Part shown: positions 37,457 to 46,668 of the stretch, one piece after another
Numbering within the stretch: position 1 is the first letter of the stretch
Layout: each line of letters begins with the position of its first letter
NCBI GenBank assembly: GCA_028864975.1
Contig: JAGWLG010000008.1
Span: 1 to 64,000, forward strand
Direction of reading: 5' to 3'
DNA from: Thermoplasmata archaeon
Lineage (GTDB): Archaea; Thermoplasmatota; Thermoplasmata; Lutacidiplasmatales; UBA184
Length of the DNA: 64,000 nucleotides
The notes under the pieces: generated by a model
What the model was told of the DNA's origin: nothing
The model's input: the letters and a program-made list of their open reading frames with translations, nothing else
The model's database searches: none
Made by a program: the position numbers and the translations under genes

Positions 37457-38372
37457 TCTGTAGGGCTCGCAGCAGCCCCTCGACCGCGGTCAAGATGTTG
37501 GTGAAGCTCCCGACCCCGAGTAAGTGGAGCAACGTGGGCAGACCCAGCAACAGCGCTAGGACCGCGTAGGTCCCGTAGAAGCCCCTGGACCAGAGCTTCT
37601 CCCCCTTCCACTTGAACGCTCCTCCGATGGCGACGAACATCGGGACGACATAGAGCAGGAGCCAAGGGTTCCCGGTGTAGAGCCGCCACATCAGCATGAC
37701 GACCAGAGGCCATACCACACCGATGAGCGTGATGAACCGGGCGACCTCGCTGCCCCACCGGGTAGCTACGGTCTCGACTCCCGCGGCCATGTCCCCGGCC
37801 TGGTCGTCGATGTCCTTCGCGGTGTTGCCGAGGGTCACGAATGGAACTGTGATGGCGAGAACGGTCCAGAGCCCCGGCGAGAAGAAGCTCCCGTACACGA
37901 CCCACGCTGCCGCGATGCCGAGACCTCCTCTCGGGACTCCGAGGTTGAGCGCGTTGGGTCCCAGGTACTTCTTCCCATAGGGTGGTCGTGAGTAGACCCA
38001 AGCGAACGTGAGCGTGAGTGCATCCAGGGCAACGAAGATGGACGGCAGGAAGAGCGCGCCGACCACGATGGAGAGCAGCCAGCCGATGACGCCCACGGAC
38101 TGCACGACGCTCGCGTCCAGTTCACCGGATGCGACGGGCCGTGACTTGGTCCTCTCGTTCGTCCGGTCCGCGACCATGTCGATGGGCGAGGTCTCGTTGA
38201 TGAGGTTGCTACAGCCGTTCGCCACGACCAGCAAGCTCCCGGCGAGGAGGATGTGCAGCCACTGGTCCAGGTCCGGACCGTGACCGAGGCCCATCAGCGA
38301 GAAAACGACCGCCAGGACCAGCACCGGGAAGAGAGTGACCGGTCGGAAGAGCCGCAGCCAGGGACCTGGCAT
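37446..38372 (-). CDS. UbiA-family prenyltransferase
   Basis: 308 residues from ATG 38372 (MPGPWLRLFRPVTLFPVLVL), a multi-pass membrane protein. The first Asp-rich motif reads NLINETSPIDMVADRTNERT, close to NxxxDxxxD; the second is GNTAKDIDDQAGD. These bind Mg-diphosphate of the isoprenoid donor. About eight hydrophobic segments are visible. In archaea, UbiA enzymes make ether-lipid precursors (DGGGP) or quinones. The start overlaps the stop of the second UbiA gene (TAATG), so both are made together. The acceptor cannot be told. Confidence 0.8.
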   Translation of the reverse strand: MPGPWLRLFRPVTLFPVLVLAVVFSLMGLGHGPDLDQWLHILLAGSLLVVANGCSNLINETSPIDMVADRTNERTKSRPVASGELDASVVQSVGVIGWLLSIVVGALFLPSIFVALDALTLTFAWVYSRPPYGKKYLGPNALNLGVPRGGLGIAAAWVVYGSFFSPGLWTVLAITVPFVTLGNTAKDIDDQAGDMAAGVETVATRWGSEVARFITLIGVVWPLVVMLMWRLYTGNPWLLLYVVPMFVAIGGAFKWKGEKLWSRGFYGTYAVLALLLGLPTLLHLLGVGSFTNILTAVEGLLRALQNPP

Positions 38373-39370
38373 TAGACCCCCGGCGCGAAGCTGCTCTTGC
38401 TCGTGCCCTTCTGTACGTAGAGGGACCGGTTGAATCCCACGAACCAGACGACCGGCGCTATAATGAGATAGAGGAAGAACCAGATGGGCATGGACCAGAA
38501 CAGCGCGATGGGTAGGAGCAGATAACTGGCCGCCTCTCCCAATCCGAGGAGCCTCATCCCCTTCGGACGGTTGTACGGCCCGCTCCGGAAGAGCTTCGCT
38601 TCGTACCCTCCGAACACGAGCACCGCGAGCAGAACTGTCACCCACCACCACCATGTCCACTCCCGGAGGAACAGCGAAATCGTCAGCACCTTAAGTGCGA
38701 CGAGGAATGTGATGAGCAGGCCGACGTCCGTGGATGTCGTCATCCGGCCCTTCTCCACTTTGCTCCCGAGCGCACGGAGCAGATTCCGTTCGTGCCCGGC
38801 CTCAAGCTCCTTCCACTCGCCGCCCCCCCATATTTGAGCTAGAACGTAACTGGTTACGAATAGGAATAGCGGCCACACTACGACACCATTCCACACTGCC
38901 GTTACAGCAAATGCGAGGAAACCGTAGCTCAACGCTATGGAAAGACCCGCTGCCAATTTGTTCTCTTTGCCCCGATGGTTATAGTAGAAACCTAGGGCGA
39001 TGAATAGGAGGAAGGGCAGGAGCGTCCACGTCGTGTGCCTCAACCCCACCAGGTAGACGAACATTGCCACGGAGATGGCCTGGCAGAGTCCGACCGCGAC
39101 CCACGCTTCGCCGAACGTCATGCGTCCTGCGATGAGCGGATGGTCGGCCTTGTCACCGGTCAGCGCGGCCTGTTTCTTGTCATACTCGTAGTCACTGACA
39201 GAGTTCTCCCCGAACGCTCCAAAATGTTCTAGCACCCCGAGCAGCACGAAGTACGGGAGCCAAATCCAGGGCGCTCCGCCGAGCCAACCGGCGAGGGCGA
39301 ACAGACCAACCTCTACCGCGGCGGTCTGGGCCCGGAAGAGGATTCCAAAGTCTCTCACTGAGGTCGGCAC
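38372..39370 (-). CDS. Second, divergent UbiA-like membrane protein
   Basis: 332 residues and about eight to nine hydrophobic segments. The first motif is ENSVSDYEYDKKQAALTGDK then ADHPLIAGRMT, matching the NxxxDxxxD...HPL.G layout of UbiA enzymes. The second motif is less clear (GGGEWKELEAGHE). It could be a partner or a diverged transferase. Local AT content is higher than in its neighbours, hinting at recent transfer. It overlaps the endonuclease gene by 16 bp and the other UbiA gene by one base. Confidence 0.65.
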   Translation of the reverse strand: MPTSVRDFGILFRAQTAAVEVGLFALAGWLGGAPWIWLPYFVLLGVLEHFGAFGENSVSDYEYDKKQAALTGDKADHPLIAGRMTFGEAWVAVGLCQAISVAMFVYLVGLRHTTWTLLPFLLFIALGFYYNHRGKENKLAAGLSIALSYGFLAFAVTAVWNGVVVWPLFLFVTSYVLAQIWGGGEWKELEAGHERNLLRALGSKVEKGRMTTSTDVGLLITFLVALKVLTISLFLREWTWWWWVTVLLAVLVFGGYEAKLFRSGPYNRPKGMRLLGLGEAASYLLLPIALFWSMPIWFFLYLIIAPVVWFVGFNRSLYVQKGTSKSSFAPGV

Positions 39371-40503
39371 AGGACCTCCCGTAGTCGTCGCATACAGTCC
39401 CCCGGGTTTTTCTTCAAGTCGGTCTCCCAGAACCTAATCACACTCCACCCCATGGCCCGTAATTCATTATCCTGCCGCTTGTCCTTGGCCACCACGAACC
39501 GCTGTGTGCTGTTTATTGGTCCGTCAGGGTAGAATCTCGGGTCGCAGTGCCAATACTTGCCGTCTGCGAATAGGGCGACCTTCTGTGCCCTCACAACGTA
39601 GTCAGGTTGACAGACTCCCTCAATTGGGACGTGGTCATCAAATGTCACGTTCATCTGTTCCAGGAGACTGCGTAGAGTCAACTCCGGTATCGCGTCCCTC
39701 TTGGGATACCTTCGACCGATGGCTGCGAGCCGTATCCTTTCCCTCGTCTCAGCCGGGCGCTTGCGCCCCGTATGGTACCTTCTTATGGCCGATTTCACGT
39801 ACTCACTCTTATCCCTGCATTCACGAGAGCAGAACATCTGCGGCAATGTTACACGAACACGAAACGTGCCTCCACAGGTAGGGCATACCTTCGTGGCTAT
39901 GGGTACTCTTCTGTGGAATGGGTCTGCGCCAATCACTCTGAGCCAGCATTCTCGTGAACAATACTTCTTGTCCTTCCTCCATACTTTGTGTTCTTTGCAC
40001 GCTGGGCATTGGCGTGGCGGGTGTGGTACCCTTGGTCCCCTGGAAACATTGGCTCTCCTTCGCTCAGTGAGGAACCGTTCTGGCGATGTACGCCAGAGTC
40101 TCGTCATCTTTCGTGCTTGATTTGGTCTTGGTGCTCGGACCCTCTTCAGCGTCTCAGGCTGACGCGCGAGCCATCTAGCCGCACATAACTGGGAACAGAA
40201 CTTTCTACGGGCGGCCCTACCTGGGTGACCACGGTAGTAGTCCGGTAGAACAATGGATACCCCGCAGTTGACGCACATCTTTGGGGCAGTCGGGGGGAGG
40301 TCCTTCATCCTCTGTCTCGATAGCTCACGTTGATTGAACGTGTTCGCACAGAGGTGTGAGCAGAACACTCGCTGTGTTGGTCCCTCCAGCCTCGTCCCAC
40401 ACTCACGACATACCTTTGGAGGGGTCGGAGGTAGAACTTCCATTGCTGAGGTGGACGTCGCCGCCTCCGGCCCTGTCTCCGATTCAATCGCTGGCGCTGA
40501 CAC
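39355..40503 (-). CDS. Zinc-finger Vsr-like homing-type endonuclease
   Basis: 382 residues from GTG 40503 (an ATG at 40440 is also possible). Four FCSxxC-type knuckles: CRECG-FCSHLC, CVNCG-FCSQLC, CPACK-YCSREC, CPTCG-FCSREC. Then GRKRPAETRERIRLAAIGRR, a NUMOD3-like DNA-binding helix, and a C-terminal Vsr fold (QPDYVVRAQKVALFADGKYW followed by His-Cys; GWSVIRFWETDL). Such fusions are seen in free-standing homing endonucleases of phages. AT-rich relative to its neighbours. It heads the UbiA operon. Confidence 0.7.
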   Translation of the reverse strand: MSAPAIESETGPEAATSTSAMEVLPPTPPKVCRECGTRLEGPTQRVFCSHLCANTFNQRELSRQRMKDLPPTAPKMCVNCGVSIVLPDYYRGHPGRAARRKFCSQLCAARWLARQPETLKRVRAPRPNQARKMTRLWRTSPERFLTERRRANVSRGPRVPHPPRQCPACKEHKVWRKDKKYCSRECWLRVIGADPFHRRVPIATKVCPTCGGTFRVRVTLPQMFCSRECRDKSEYVKSAIRRYHTGRKRPAETRERIRLAAIGRRYPKRDAIPELTLRSLLEQMNVTFDDHVPIEGVCQPDYVVRAQKVALFADGKYWHCDPRFYPDGPINSTQRFVVAKDKRQDNELRAMGWSVIRFWETDLKKNPGDCMRRLREVLCRPQ

Positions 40504-40556
40504 TACGACGCCACCTCAGCGCAAGGGATAGGGAATTTCTTGCTGATAACGATTCC

Positions 40557-40565
40557 GGACGGGGA
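40557..40565. repeat. Left 9-bp target-site duplication
   Basis: GGACGGGGA, exactly repeated at 46751-46759 and directly abutting the outer end of the terminal inverted repeat on each side. Confidence 0.85.
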
Positions 40566-40604
40566 GGCTTTGAAAACAGTTGACCGGAAACCGCACATCC
40601 GTTC

Positions 40605-41855
40605 TCACGCGACCCGAACCGTTCCCACGAACTGAGGGGCGATGCCGTGCTCGAACATCTCGTGGACGACCACCGACAGGTTGTAGCAGATCAGCTTCGC
40701 CAAGACCTCGTTCGCCTGGGCGACCGGCGTCCTCGACCGGATGTTCTCCCCGAACTTGCGCTTGAGGGCCGAGAAGACCGATTCGACGTTGGACCTGACG
40801 TGGTAGCTCGCGTCGAAGGCGTCCCGGCACGCCTGGAAGAGGTGGAAGGCTTTCTTCCACGCGGGGGAGCCCCCCGCGTCGGGGATCGAGTTCGACTTGA
40901 ACGGGATGAGGGCGTGGAGCCCCAGGTCCTCGGCGAGTTGGTAGTTGTCGCGGGAGAGGTATCCCTTGTCGGCGGGGACCGTCGCGGGCCTGAACCCGGC
41001 TTCGAGCGCCCCACGCACGAGCGGGGCGAACTGGGGGCAGTCCGCCGAGTTCGCGTCGCCGACCACAGCGCCAATCACGATGTGGGTCTTGGTCCCGACG
41101 ATGGCGTGGACCTTGAGCCAATGCTTCGTCCGCTTCTCGCCGTGCTTCTCCTCGCGCCAGCCGCCGAACGAGGTCGTCTGGACGCCGGTGGAGTCGGGGG
41201 AGATTGCCCCGCCGTCCTCAAGGCCGGCCAAGGGGAGGGCGCTCTGCGTCAGGAGGTGGTAGAGGACCGCCGTTGCCTCGGGGCGGTTCAGGCAGTTCGA
41301 GGAGACGGCGTAGCTCGGGGCTCGGGTGAGGAGCCCCCGGTCCGCGACATTCAGGTGGACACCGTGGGCACGGCGGGCCGAGAGCCCCGAGTATACCTTC
41401 AGAACCGCGCAGTAAAGATCGTCCTTGAAGGGGGTCGGGGCCGGTCCCGGCATCCCGACCGGGCGGGGCATGTCGGGGACGCCACTCACCAGGTCGCGGA
41501 GGAGCGAGTCCACGAGGCGCATCTCCTCGGTCTGGCCTTGGGTGTAGCTCTGGTGCTGGGCGTACTGCTTGCGAGGCTTCTTGGTCGGGAGTTCGAGGCT
41601 CTGGCCGGACTCCCGGAGCCGAAGCTCCCACGCGGCCAGGATGTGCTTGCAGGGAAGGGTCCTCTTGGAGAAGTCGGGGCACGAGCACCGACCCTCGGCG
41701 ACTCCGAGGAGTTCGACGCGGTAGCGCCCGAAACCACTCTGGGAGGGGACGCTCCACTCGCTGTCGCCCAGCCGCTCGACCTGCTCCGGGTGGAGGGCGA
41801 TTTCCCTCGCTCGGGCCATTCTCTCGGTCGTTCCTGTCAGGTCGATGGTCGCCAT
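40605..41855 (-). CDS. IS4/IS5-type DDE transposase with SWIM zinc finger
   Basis: 416 residues from ATG 41855, 26 nt after a TATA-like CATATAGG. The N-terminal SWIM finger is CSCPDFSKRTLPCKHILA (CxCx(n)CxH). The catalytic triad fits DDE: Asp in ISPDSTGVQTTSF, Asp in PADKGYLSRDNY, Glu in NVESVFSALKRKFG. It should move the 40566-46750 element; a 9-bp target duplication suits IS4-related enzymes. The frame is intact. Confidence 0.85.
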   Translation of the reverse strand: MATIDLTGTTERMARAREIALHPEQVERLGDSEWSVPSQSGFGRYRVELLGVAEGRCSCPDFSKRTLPCKHILAAWELRLRESGQSLELPTKKPRKQYAQHQSYTQGQTEEMRLVDSLLRDLVSGVPDMPRPVGMPGPAPTPFKDDLYCAVLKVYSGLSARRAHGVHLNVADRGLLTRAPSYAVSSNCLNRPEATAVLYHLLTQSALPLAGLEDGGAISPDSTGVQTTSFGGWREEKHGEKRTKHWLKVHAIVGTKTHIVIGAVVGDANSADCPQFAPLVRGALEAGFRPATVPADKGYLSRDNYQLAEDLGLHALIPFKSNSIPDAGGSPAWKKAFHLFQACRDAFDASYHVRSNVESVFSALKRKFGENIRSRTPVAQANEVLAKLICYNLSVVVHEMFEHGIAPQFVGTVRVA

Positions 41856-41871
41856 CTTTCGCACGTCCTTG

Positions 41872-41960
41872 CTACCTATATGGCGACCTACGCATATAAG
41901 GTATAGGTAGCTAGGTAGGCGCGATAGACTATAAATAGGCTAGCGCCTATTAATAGGTAG
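41872..41960. promoter_or_regulatory. Divergent control region with TAGGTAG boxes and palindrome
   Basis: TAGGTAG occurs at 41904-41910, 41912-41918 and 41954-41960, and inverted at 41872-41878. AATAGGC-TAGC-GCCTATT (41934-41951) overlaps a TATA box TATAAAT (41930-41936), 27 nt before the GTG at 41960. This looks like an operator for the AbrB-like protein controlling itself and the transposase. Confidence 0.6.
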
Positions 41961-42169
41961 TGAGGTCGTCGGTGGAGACAACGAAGGTGGTGATTGCCCA
42001 AGCCAAGAGCAAGTCACTCCGCACGACTATCCCGGCCGGGATTGCCCGCCAGTTCAAGATCACGGCGGAGTCGGAACTCGGATGGGAGATTGAGGCGCGA
42101 GACAACGCCCTGGTGATTGTCGTCCGTCCGGTTTCGCCGCCCGCCAGACCGAACGAGGGAAAAGCCTGA
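41960..42169 (+). CDS. AbrB/SpoVT-like swapped-hairpin regulator
   Basis: 69 residues from GTG 41960 (GTG 41972 possible). KSKSLRTTIPAGIARQFKIT, then ELGWEIEARDNALVIVVRP, is the AbrB-type beta-hairpin pattern (xxSLRxTIPxxIA). It probably represses the restriction-modification genes or the transposase through the palindrome at its own promoter. Confidence 0.65.
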   Translation: MRSSVETTKVVIAQAKSKSLRTTIPAGIARQFKITAESELGWEIEARDNALVIVVRPVSPPARPNEGKA

Positions 42170-42280
42170 AGCGATTAGTAACCCGGGAGGACAGTTTGGC
42201 GGAGGAAGTTGTTGGGCACCTAGCACGTCGCTCGGCTCACACCCTCGACTTCAAATCCGCGTTCTTGAGTCGCCGCCTTC

Positions 42281-44140
42281 GTGTCTGGCTGGCGCTCCGC
42301 GGTCTTGGACGAATGGGGTGAGGATGGTTTGGCTCTCGCTCGTGCCCTCAAACAAACTGCCAAGCGCAAAGCATCCTGCATCTCAGATTTCGTCTCGACC
42401 ATCGAAGACCCGGGCACAATTCGCCCAGGGGGACGAACTAGTGACATGCCAAGATCATCCGGAAGCCTTCCGACGACCGCGTTGGACTCGGTCAAGACCC
42501 TGCTTGCGGGCACAACTCCTGAAGGGTCGGATCTGCGGCGGTTCGCGTTGAACACGGGACGGTTCTACACGCACGAATTCATCGGTCGGAGATTGGCGAA
42601 GGGAATCAGCAAGGCGCTGGGCGCACGGCTGAAAGGCCCTGTTTCGATTGTCGATCCGTTCTGTGGTGACGGAAGGCTCGTTGCCTGGTTTCTGGAGGAG
42701 ATTGGCACGAAGCCGATGGCTCGCGGGACGTCTCTCTCAGTCGACCTGTGGGATTGTGACGGGGCAGCTCTAAGGCAGGCTGCGAGGAGAGTCCAAGCGC
42801 TTTCCGACGACATGGGTTCAGTCATCGTGAACAGCCACCACTGGGATTCGTTCGACGGTGCTAGGCTACAATGGGGCCGGTTCGATTTTGTCCTGACAAA
42901 TCCTCCGTGGGAACTTCTAAAGCCGGATCCCCGCCAGATGCGCGGAATGCCCAAGGACGAGGCACTGCGGTTCTCGAAGAGCCTTAGGGAGGAAGACCGT
43001 AGGCTAACCGGCCTCTATCCCGCATCAGCTCCAAGAATCAGATACGCCGGGTGGGGGCTGAATCTCTCCCGATGCGGAACGGAAGCCGCCGTATCGCTCC
43101 TCAAGCCGGGGGGCCTGGGTGGAATCGTGGTTCCTGCGTCGCTGTTCGCTGACAACTCCAGCGGCGGTGTTCGCGAGTTGCTGACGACGAAGTTCGACCT
43201 CCTGTCTATGGACTATTTTCCATCTGAGGCTCATCTATTCCCAGGGACTGACCAACCTGCGGTGTCCGCCCTCGTTCGTCGTTCTGAGCCCAACGGTGTG
43301 TCGCTCGACCTCACCGTGTTCGATCGCGGGCTTGAAATTCGCAGCAATGGGCAGCTCAAGATTTCGAGGGAGGAGCTAGAACGGACTGATTTCGTGATTC
43401 CCGGACAGCTGCCAGCAAAGAGCTATTCCATACTGAGGAAGTTGAACCGACTGGGTGCGTTCGCCGAACTAGAAGGCGCCTCTCCTGCCGACCTCGTTGC
43501 CGGAAGAGAACTAGACGAGACGAGAATCGATGAGCGGCTCTCAAGCCGCGGCACTCATCGATTCGTCAAAGGCCGTATGGTCACCCGATTTCAGTCCGAC
43601 CTTCGCTCGGCCCGTTTCCTCCTTCCGAGCGTTGAGGTCCCTCCGTCCGCGGCTCACTGGAGAATCGCCTGGAGGGATGTCTCTCGGACGACTCAGGCGC
43701 GGCGTGTCAAGGCGACACTCCTCCCGCCAGGCGTCGTCACGGGGAACTCTCTCTCAATCGCTTACTTTCGCGACGACCACATGGCCCGGCTGAAGACACT
43801 TCTAGTGATCATGAACTCGGCAGTATTCGAATTTCAAATGCGACTGTGGCTCGCGACCCCTCACATCTCCCTCGGTGGGGTGCGAAGGGGACGGCTGCCG
43901 GCAAGCTGGAGTCCTAAGCAGCTCGCCGGAATGGCCCGCGTTTGTGACGGATGCTTAGCCGGGGAGCCCTCCTCCCTGATTGAGGCGGAGGTACGAGTTG
44001 CCCAGGCATACGGACTAGACCGTCGAGAGTTCGGGGCCATTCTCGACGAGTTCGGGAGGCTCTCAACTCATGAGAAATGCCATCTACTCGATTCCGCCTG
44101 TTGGGAACGGGTTCCCGGCTGGCTGGAGAGGTCCCCGTAG
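42281..44140 (+). CDS. N6-adenine DNA methyltransferase
   Basis: Up to 619 residues from GTG 42281; an ATG near 42446 (MPRSSGSLPTTALDS) could be the true start. SAM-binding motif I is VDPFCGDGRLVAWFL and catalytic motif IV is VLTNPPWELLKP, the NPPW form of N6-adenine enzymes. A C-terminal part (ELVAGRELDETRIDE ... HISLGGVRRGRLP) should be the target recognition domain. It is adjacent to a C5 methyltransferase and a nuclease, so the system carries two modification enzymes. Base composition is poorer in GC than the surrounding element. Confidence 0.8.
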   Translation: MSGWRSAVLDEWGEDGLALARALKQTAKRKASCISDFVSTIEDPGTIRPGGRTSDMPRSSGSLPTTALDSVKTLLAGTTPEGSDLRRFALNTGRFYTHEFIGRRLAKGISKALGARLKGPVSIVDPFCGDGRLVAWFLEEIGTKPMARGTSLSVDLWDCDGAALRQAARRVQALSDDMGSVIVNSHHWDSFDGARLQWGRFDFVLTNPPWELLKPDPRQMRGMPKDEALRFSKSLREEDRRLTGLYPASAPRIRYAGWGLNLSRCGTEAAVSLLKPGGLGGIVVPASLFADNSSGGVRELLTTKFDLLSMDYFPSEAHLFPGTDQPAVSALVRRSEPNGVSLDLTVFDRGLEIRSNGQLKISREELERTDFVIPGQLPAKSYSILRKLNRLGAFAELEGASPADLVAGRELDETRIDERLSSRGTHRFVKGRMVTRFQSDLRSARFLLPSVEVPPSAAHWRIAWRDVSRTTQARRVKATLLPPGVVTGNSLSIAYFRDDHMARLKTLLVIMNSAVFEFQMRLWLATPHISLGGVRRGRLPASWSPKQLAGMARVCDGCLAGEPSSLIEAEVRVAQAYGLDRREFGAILDEFGRLSTHEKCHLLDSACWERVPGWLERSP

Positions 44141-44143
44141 ACA

Positions 44144-45337
44144 ATGGCCGGAGACATCACAAGGTCGGCGGGATCTGGGACGCCTGCTACGATACCAAAC
44201 CACTACTCCCCACGGCTAAGTGAACTGGACCTCCGCATGGTCAAGGCCATCCCTCCGGGGGGGAACTGGAAGTCGATTCCACTGGACATTCCGTCGAGAC
44301 GCCTCTCTCAGATACGGCGGACCTTTCTGTCGGGAAATGGCAGCAGGTCCACGTACTATGGTCGGCTTGACCCGGACATGCCGGCGTTCACAATCAGCAC
44401 CTGCATCAACAGACCCGGCAACGGTTGCTACATTCACTATGACTGGGAGGGGGGACAACACCGCCTAATTTCCCAGCGGGAGGCTGCCAGGCTTCAAAGC
44501 TTTCCGGATTGGTTCGCTTTCCAGGGCACTCGAGCCTCCGTCAATCGTCAGATTGGAAATGCCGTCCCACCCCTTCTTGCGCACCACGTAGCGCGGAAAT
44601 TGGGACGCCCGGGTGTCTTCGTCGACCTGTTCTGCGGCGCGGGTGGGCTTTCCCTCGGGTTCAAGATGGCTGGATGGACCCCACTGATTGCAGTGGACCT
44701 CGACCCGAGTGCAGTCGCCACATATGGTCAGAACGTCCACGAGTCCGTGGTCGCGGGCTCGATAGAGGACGATGCGGTTTTTGAGGCGCTGCTCGAGAAA
44801 GTTGGCGAGCTTCGGCCGTCCGACCAACCCATGTTTGTAGTGGGGGGGCCGCCGTGTCAGGGATTTTCGACCGCGGGTAATCGGCGCTCAACCGCCGATC
44901 CGAGAAACTCTCTGTTCCGCCGCTTTAGCATGTTTATCGAAGAGGCACGACCCGACGGTTTCGTTTTCGAGAACGTGCCTGGGATTCTGAGCATGGACCG
45001 CGGCCGGTTCTTCGGTGTTATCCTTCACGAACTGTCAAAGCACGTCGCCGGAGTCAGTCACTGGCAGCTTGCAGCCGTTGAATTCGGAGTTCCGCAGCGC
45101 AGGCGCCGTGTATTCGTGGTCGGGCGACGGAACCAATCCGGGAAGCTCAGCCCCCCGGCCCGCGTGACTCGCCTCCCAGACGGCCAATCCTCTTTGGATG
45201 GTGTCGCAAGAGCCATCTCGGTAAGAGAGGCCCTGAGCGATCTGCCGCCGCTAGTTGCGGGTGAAGATGGAAGCCATCTCGACTACGTTCACGCTCCAGA
45301 AGGTGCTTACCAAGAACTCATGAGGAGAGGGCGTTAG
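44144..45337 (+). CDS. Circularly permuted C5-cytosine DNA methyltransferase
   Basis: 397 residues. Motifs occur in permuted order. First comes the end of the usual enzyme: a target-recognition block with IPPGGNWKSIP, then motif IX SQREAARLQSFPDW (residues ~110-123) and motif X NRQIGNAVPPLLA (134-146). Then come motif I FVDLFCGAGGLSLGF (159-173), motif IV GGPPCQGFS with catalytic Cys238, motif VI FENV (275-278) and motif VIII PQRRRRVFVVG. The protein ends with the block that normally precedes the target-recognition domain (VREALSDLPPL). M.BssHII is a known case of such permutation. The gene begins 3 nt after the N6 gene. Confidence 0.85.
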   Translation: MAGDITRSAGSGTPATIPNHYSPRLSELDLRMVKAIPPGGNWKSIPLDIPSRRLSQIRRTFLSGNGSRSTYYGRLDPDMPAFTISTCINRPGNGCYIHYDWEGGQHRLISQREAARLQSFPDWFAFQGTRASVNRQIGNAVPPLLAHHVARKLGRPGVFVDLFCGAGGLSLGFKMAGWTPLIAVDLDPSAVATYGQNVHESVVAGSIEDDAVFEALLEKVGELRPSDQPMFVVGGPPCQGFSTAGNRRSTADPRNSLFRRFSMFIEEARPDGFVFENVPGILSMDRGRFFGVILHELSKHVAGVSHWQLAAVEFGVPQRRRRVFVVGRRNQSGKLSPPARVTRLPDGQSSLDGVARAISVREALSDLPPLVAGEDGSHLDYVHAPEGAYQELMRRGR

Positions 45338-45369
45338 TCCTTCGAACGCCTGGGGGAACCCGGGAGACG

Positions 45370-46668
45370 ATGACGGCACTCCAAACTGGCAATCCGACCC
45401 TCTACGCACTTGCTCTCGACCGACTCGCAAGGCACAAGAGCCAGATTGGCCGAGAATTCAAGGGACGATTCATCCAAATCTTCCTCGCTCTCAAATTCTT
45501 TCAGAACAGTATCCCGAGCATGTTTTCCGGTAAGTTCGTCTCAACTGAGTCTCTTCAAACCCTCCTCGACAACCTCTACGCTAGGCACTCTCGGCCTCCA
45601 GGCGAGTGCGTACTGATGGTGTTTGAAGGCACCTACCTCGCCCGAACTGGTGTGGTTGGTACATCGAACACTGTGGCTCAGAACACTTGGCGGAACAACT
45701 TCAACTTACAGAAGGGGGTTGGGTGCTATGCATCTCGCCAAGAACTTTCAAGTCCCACATTCCTCGCCCAGCCGCGTCATGACTGTACCCACCTCGTTCC
45801 AGCTGTCGCGGGGAGCTTGAATGGGGCCAAGTGCGCCCTCTCTCCCAGAGGAGCGGCTTATCGGAGTGAGGAGCACGCCAAGTGGTTGAGAATTGACCAC
45901 GGGGGAAATGGATATGCCGTCGCCGACCTGATGAACGTGGATAACTTCAAGGGAGTCCTCGCCCCTGGAGGCCGACGGCTGCCCGTTGACCCCCTGATTG
46001 TGGCGCTCTACCACGACGCCCTCCCGAGCAGGTCCGCGATCCGCCCCCAAGGCGTCGAAGTCAGCGATTTCAAGGCGGATTTTTCCCTCTCCCCCTCAGA
46101 ATTCTCTGCATACTTCGACGACAGCGCGTCCAATCCGGATAACGGTGCGATTCGATCCGCGTCGGGAGCGGCTCCTGTGCCCTTGGCTGGCGCCGCGACT
46201 CCAACACCGCTAGCGGCTCCCACTCCCCCTACACGTCGACCGTCAAGGGTGGCTGATTTGTCGGGCACACCCGTAGCCCCCCCGAGCGTGAACTCTGGCT
46301 GGTCTGCGGAGGAATTTGTGAGGCAGGCGTTGATTAATCTCGGGTGGGCGACCGTTAACGTTTCCAGACAGCAGCTAGGATACGACTTGCTAGGCCAGCG
46401 TGGGAAAGCGACACGCTTCTTCGAGGTCAAGAGTTCCCTAGGGTACTGTTCTCCTCGCCTCACCGAAAGAGAGTGGGAGCAGGCGACTCAGCTGGGGAGT
46501 GACTACATTCTCGCCATCATCGAGAACTTCAACCCAGATGGGACGAACGAGATTTTCTGGGTGCCCAATCCCGCCGGGACCTGTGCCGCGACCGCGTCGT
46601 TGACCACCCAGTTCGGCATTGCTCGGCATGTGTGGCAAGCCGCTGCCGTCGACTCAATCGGCCTGTAG
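45370..46668 (+). CDS. Restriction endonuclease of the R-M system
   Basis: 432 residues. The C-terminal part (SAEEFVRQALINLGWATVNV ... GYDLLGQRGKATRFFEVKSS) has the PD-(D/E)XK layout with GYD and EVK catalytic residues, and a DUF3883-like look. The N-terminal half (KGRFIQIFLALKFFQNSIPS ...) is of unknown fold and probably reads the target. A Pro/Thr-rich linker joins them (~residues 265-305). Placement after two methyltransferases supports a restriction role; specificity cannot be read. Confidence 0.7.
   Translation: MTALQTGNPTLYALALDRLARHKSQIGREFKGRFIQIFLALKFFQNSIPSMFSGKFVSTESLQTLLDNLYARHSRPPGECVLMVFEGTYLARTGVVGTSNTVAQNTWRNNFNLQKGVGCYASRQELSSPTFLAQPRHDCTHLVPAVAGSLNGAKCALSPRGAAYRSEEHAKWLRIDHGGNGYAVADLMNVDNFKGVLAPGGRRLPVDPLIVALYHDALPSRSAIRPQGVEVSDFKADFSLSPSEFSAYFDDSASNPDNGAIRSASGAAPVPLAGAATPTPLAAPTPPTRRPSRVADLSGTPVAPPSVNSGWSAEEFVRQALINLGWATVNVSRQQLGYDLLGQRGKATRFFEVKSSLGYCSPRLTEREWEQATQLGSDYILAIIENFNPDGTNEIFWVPNPAGTCAATASLTTQFGIARHVWQAAAVDSIGL

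Noticed and set aside
40647..41906. A 419-residue plus-strand frame over the transposase.
   Set aside because: Shadow of the DDE transposase; no domain and the wrong composition.
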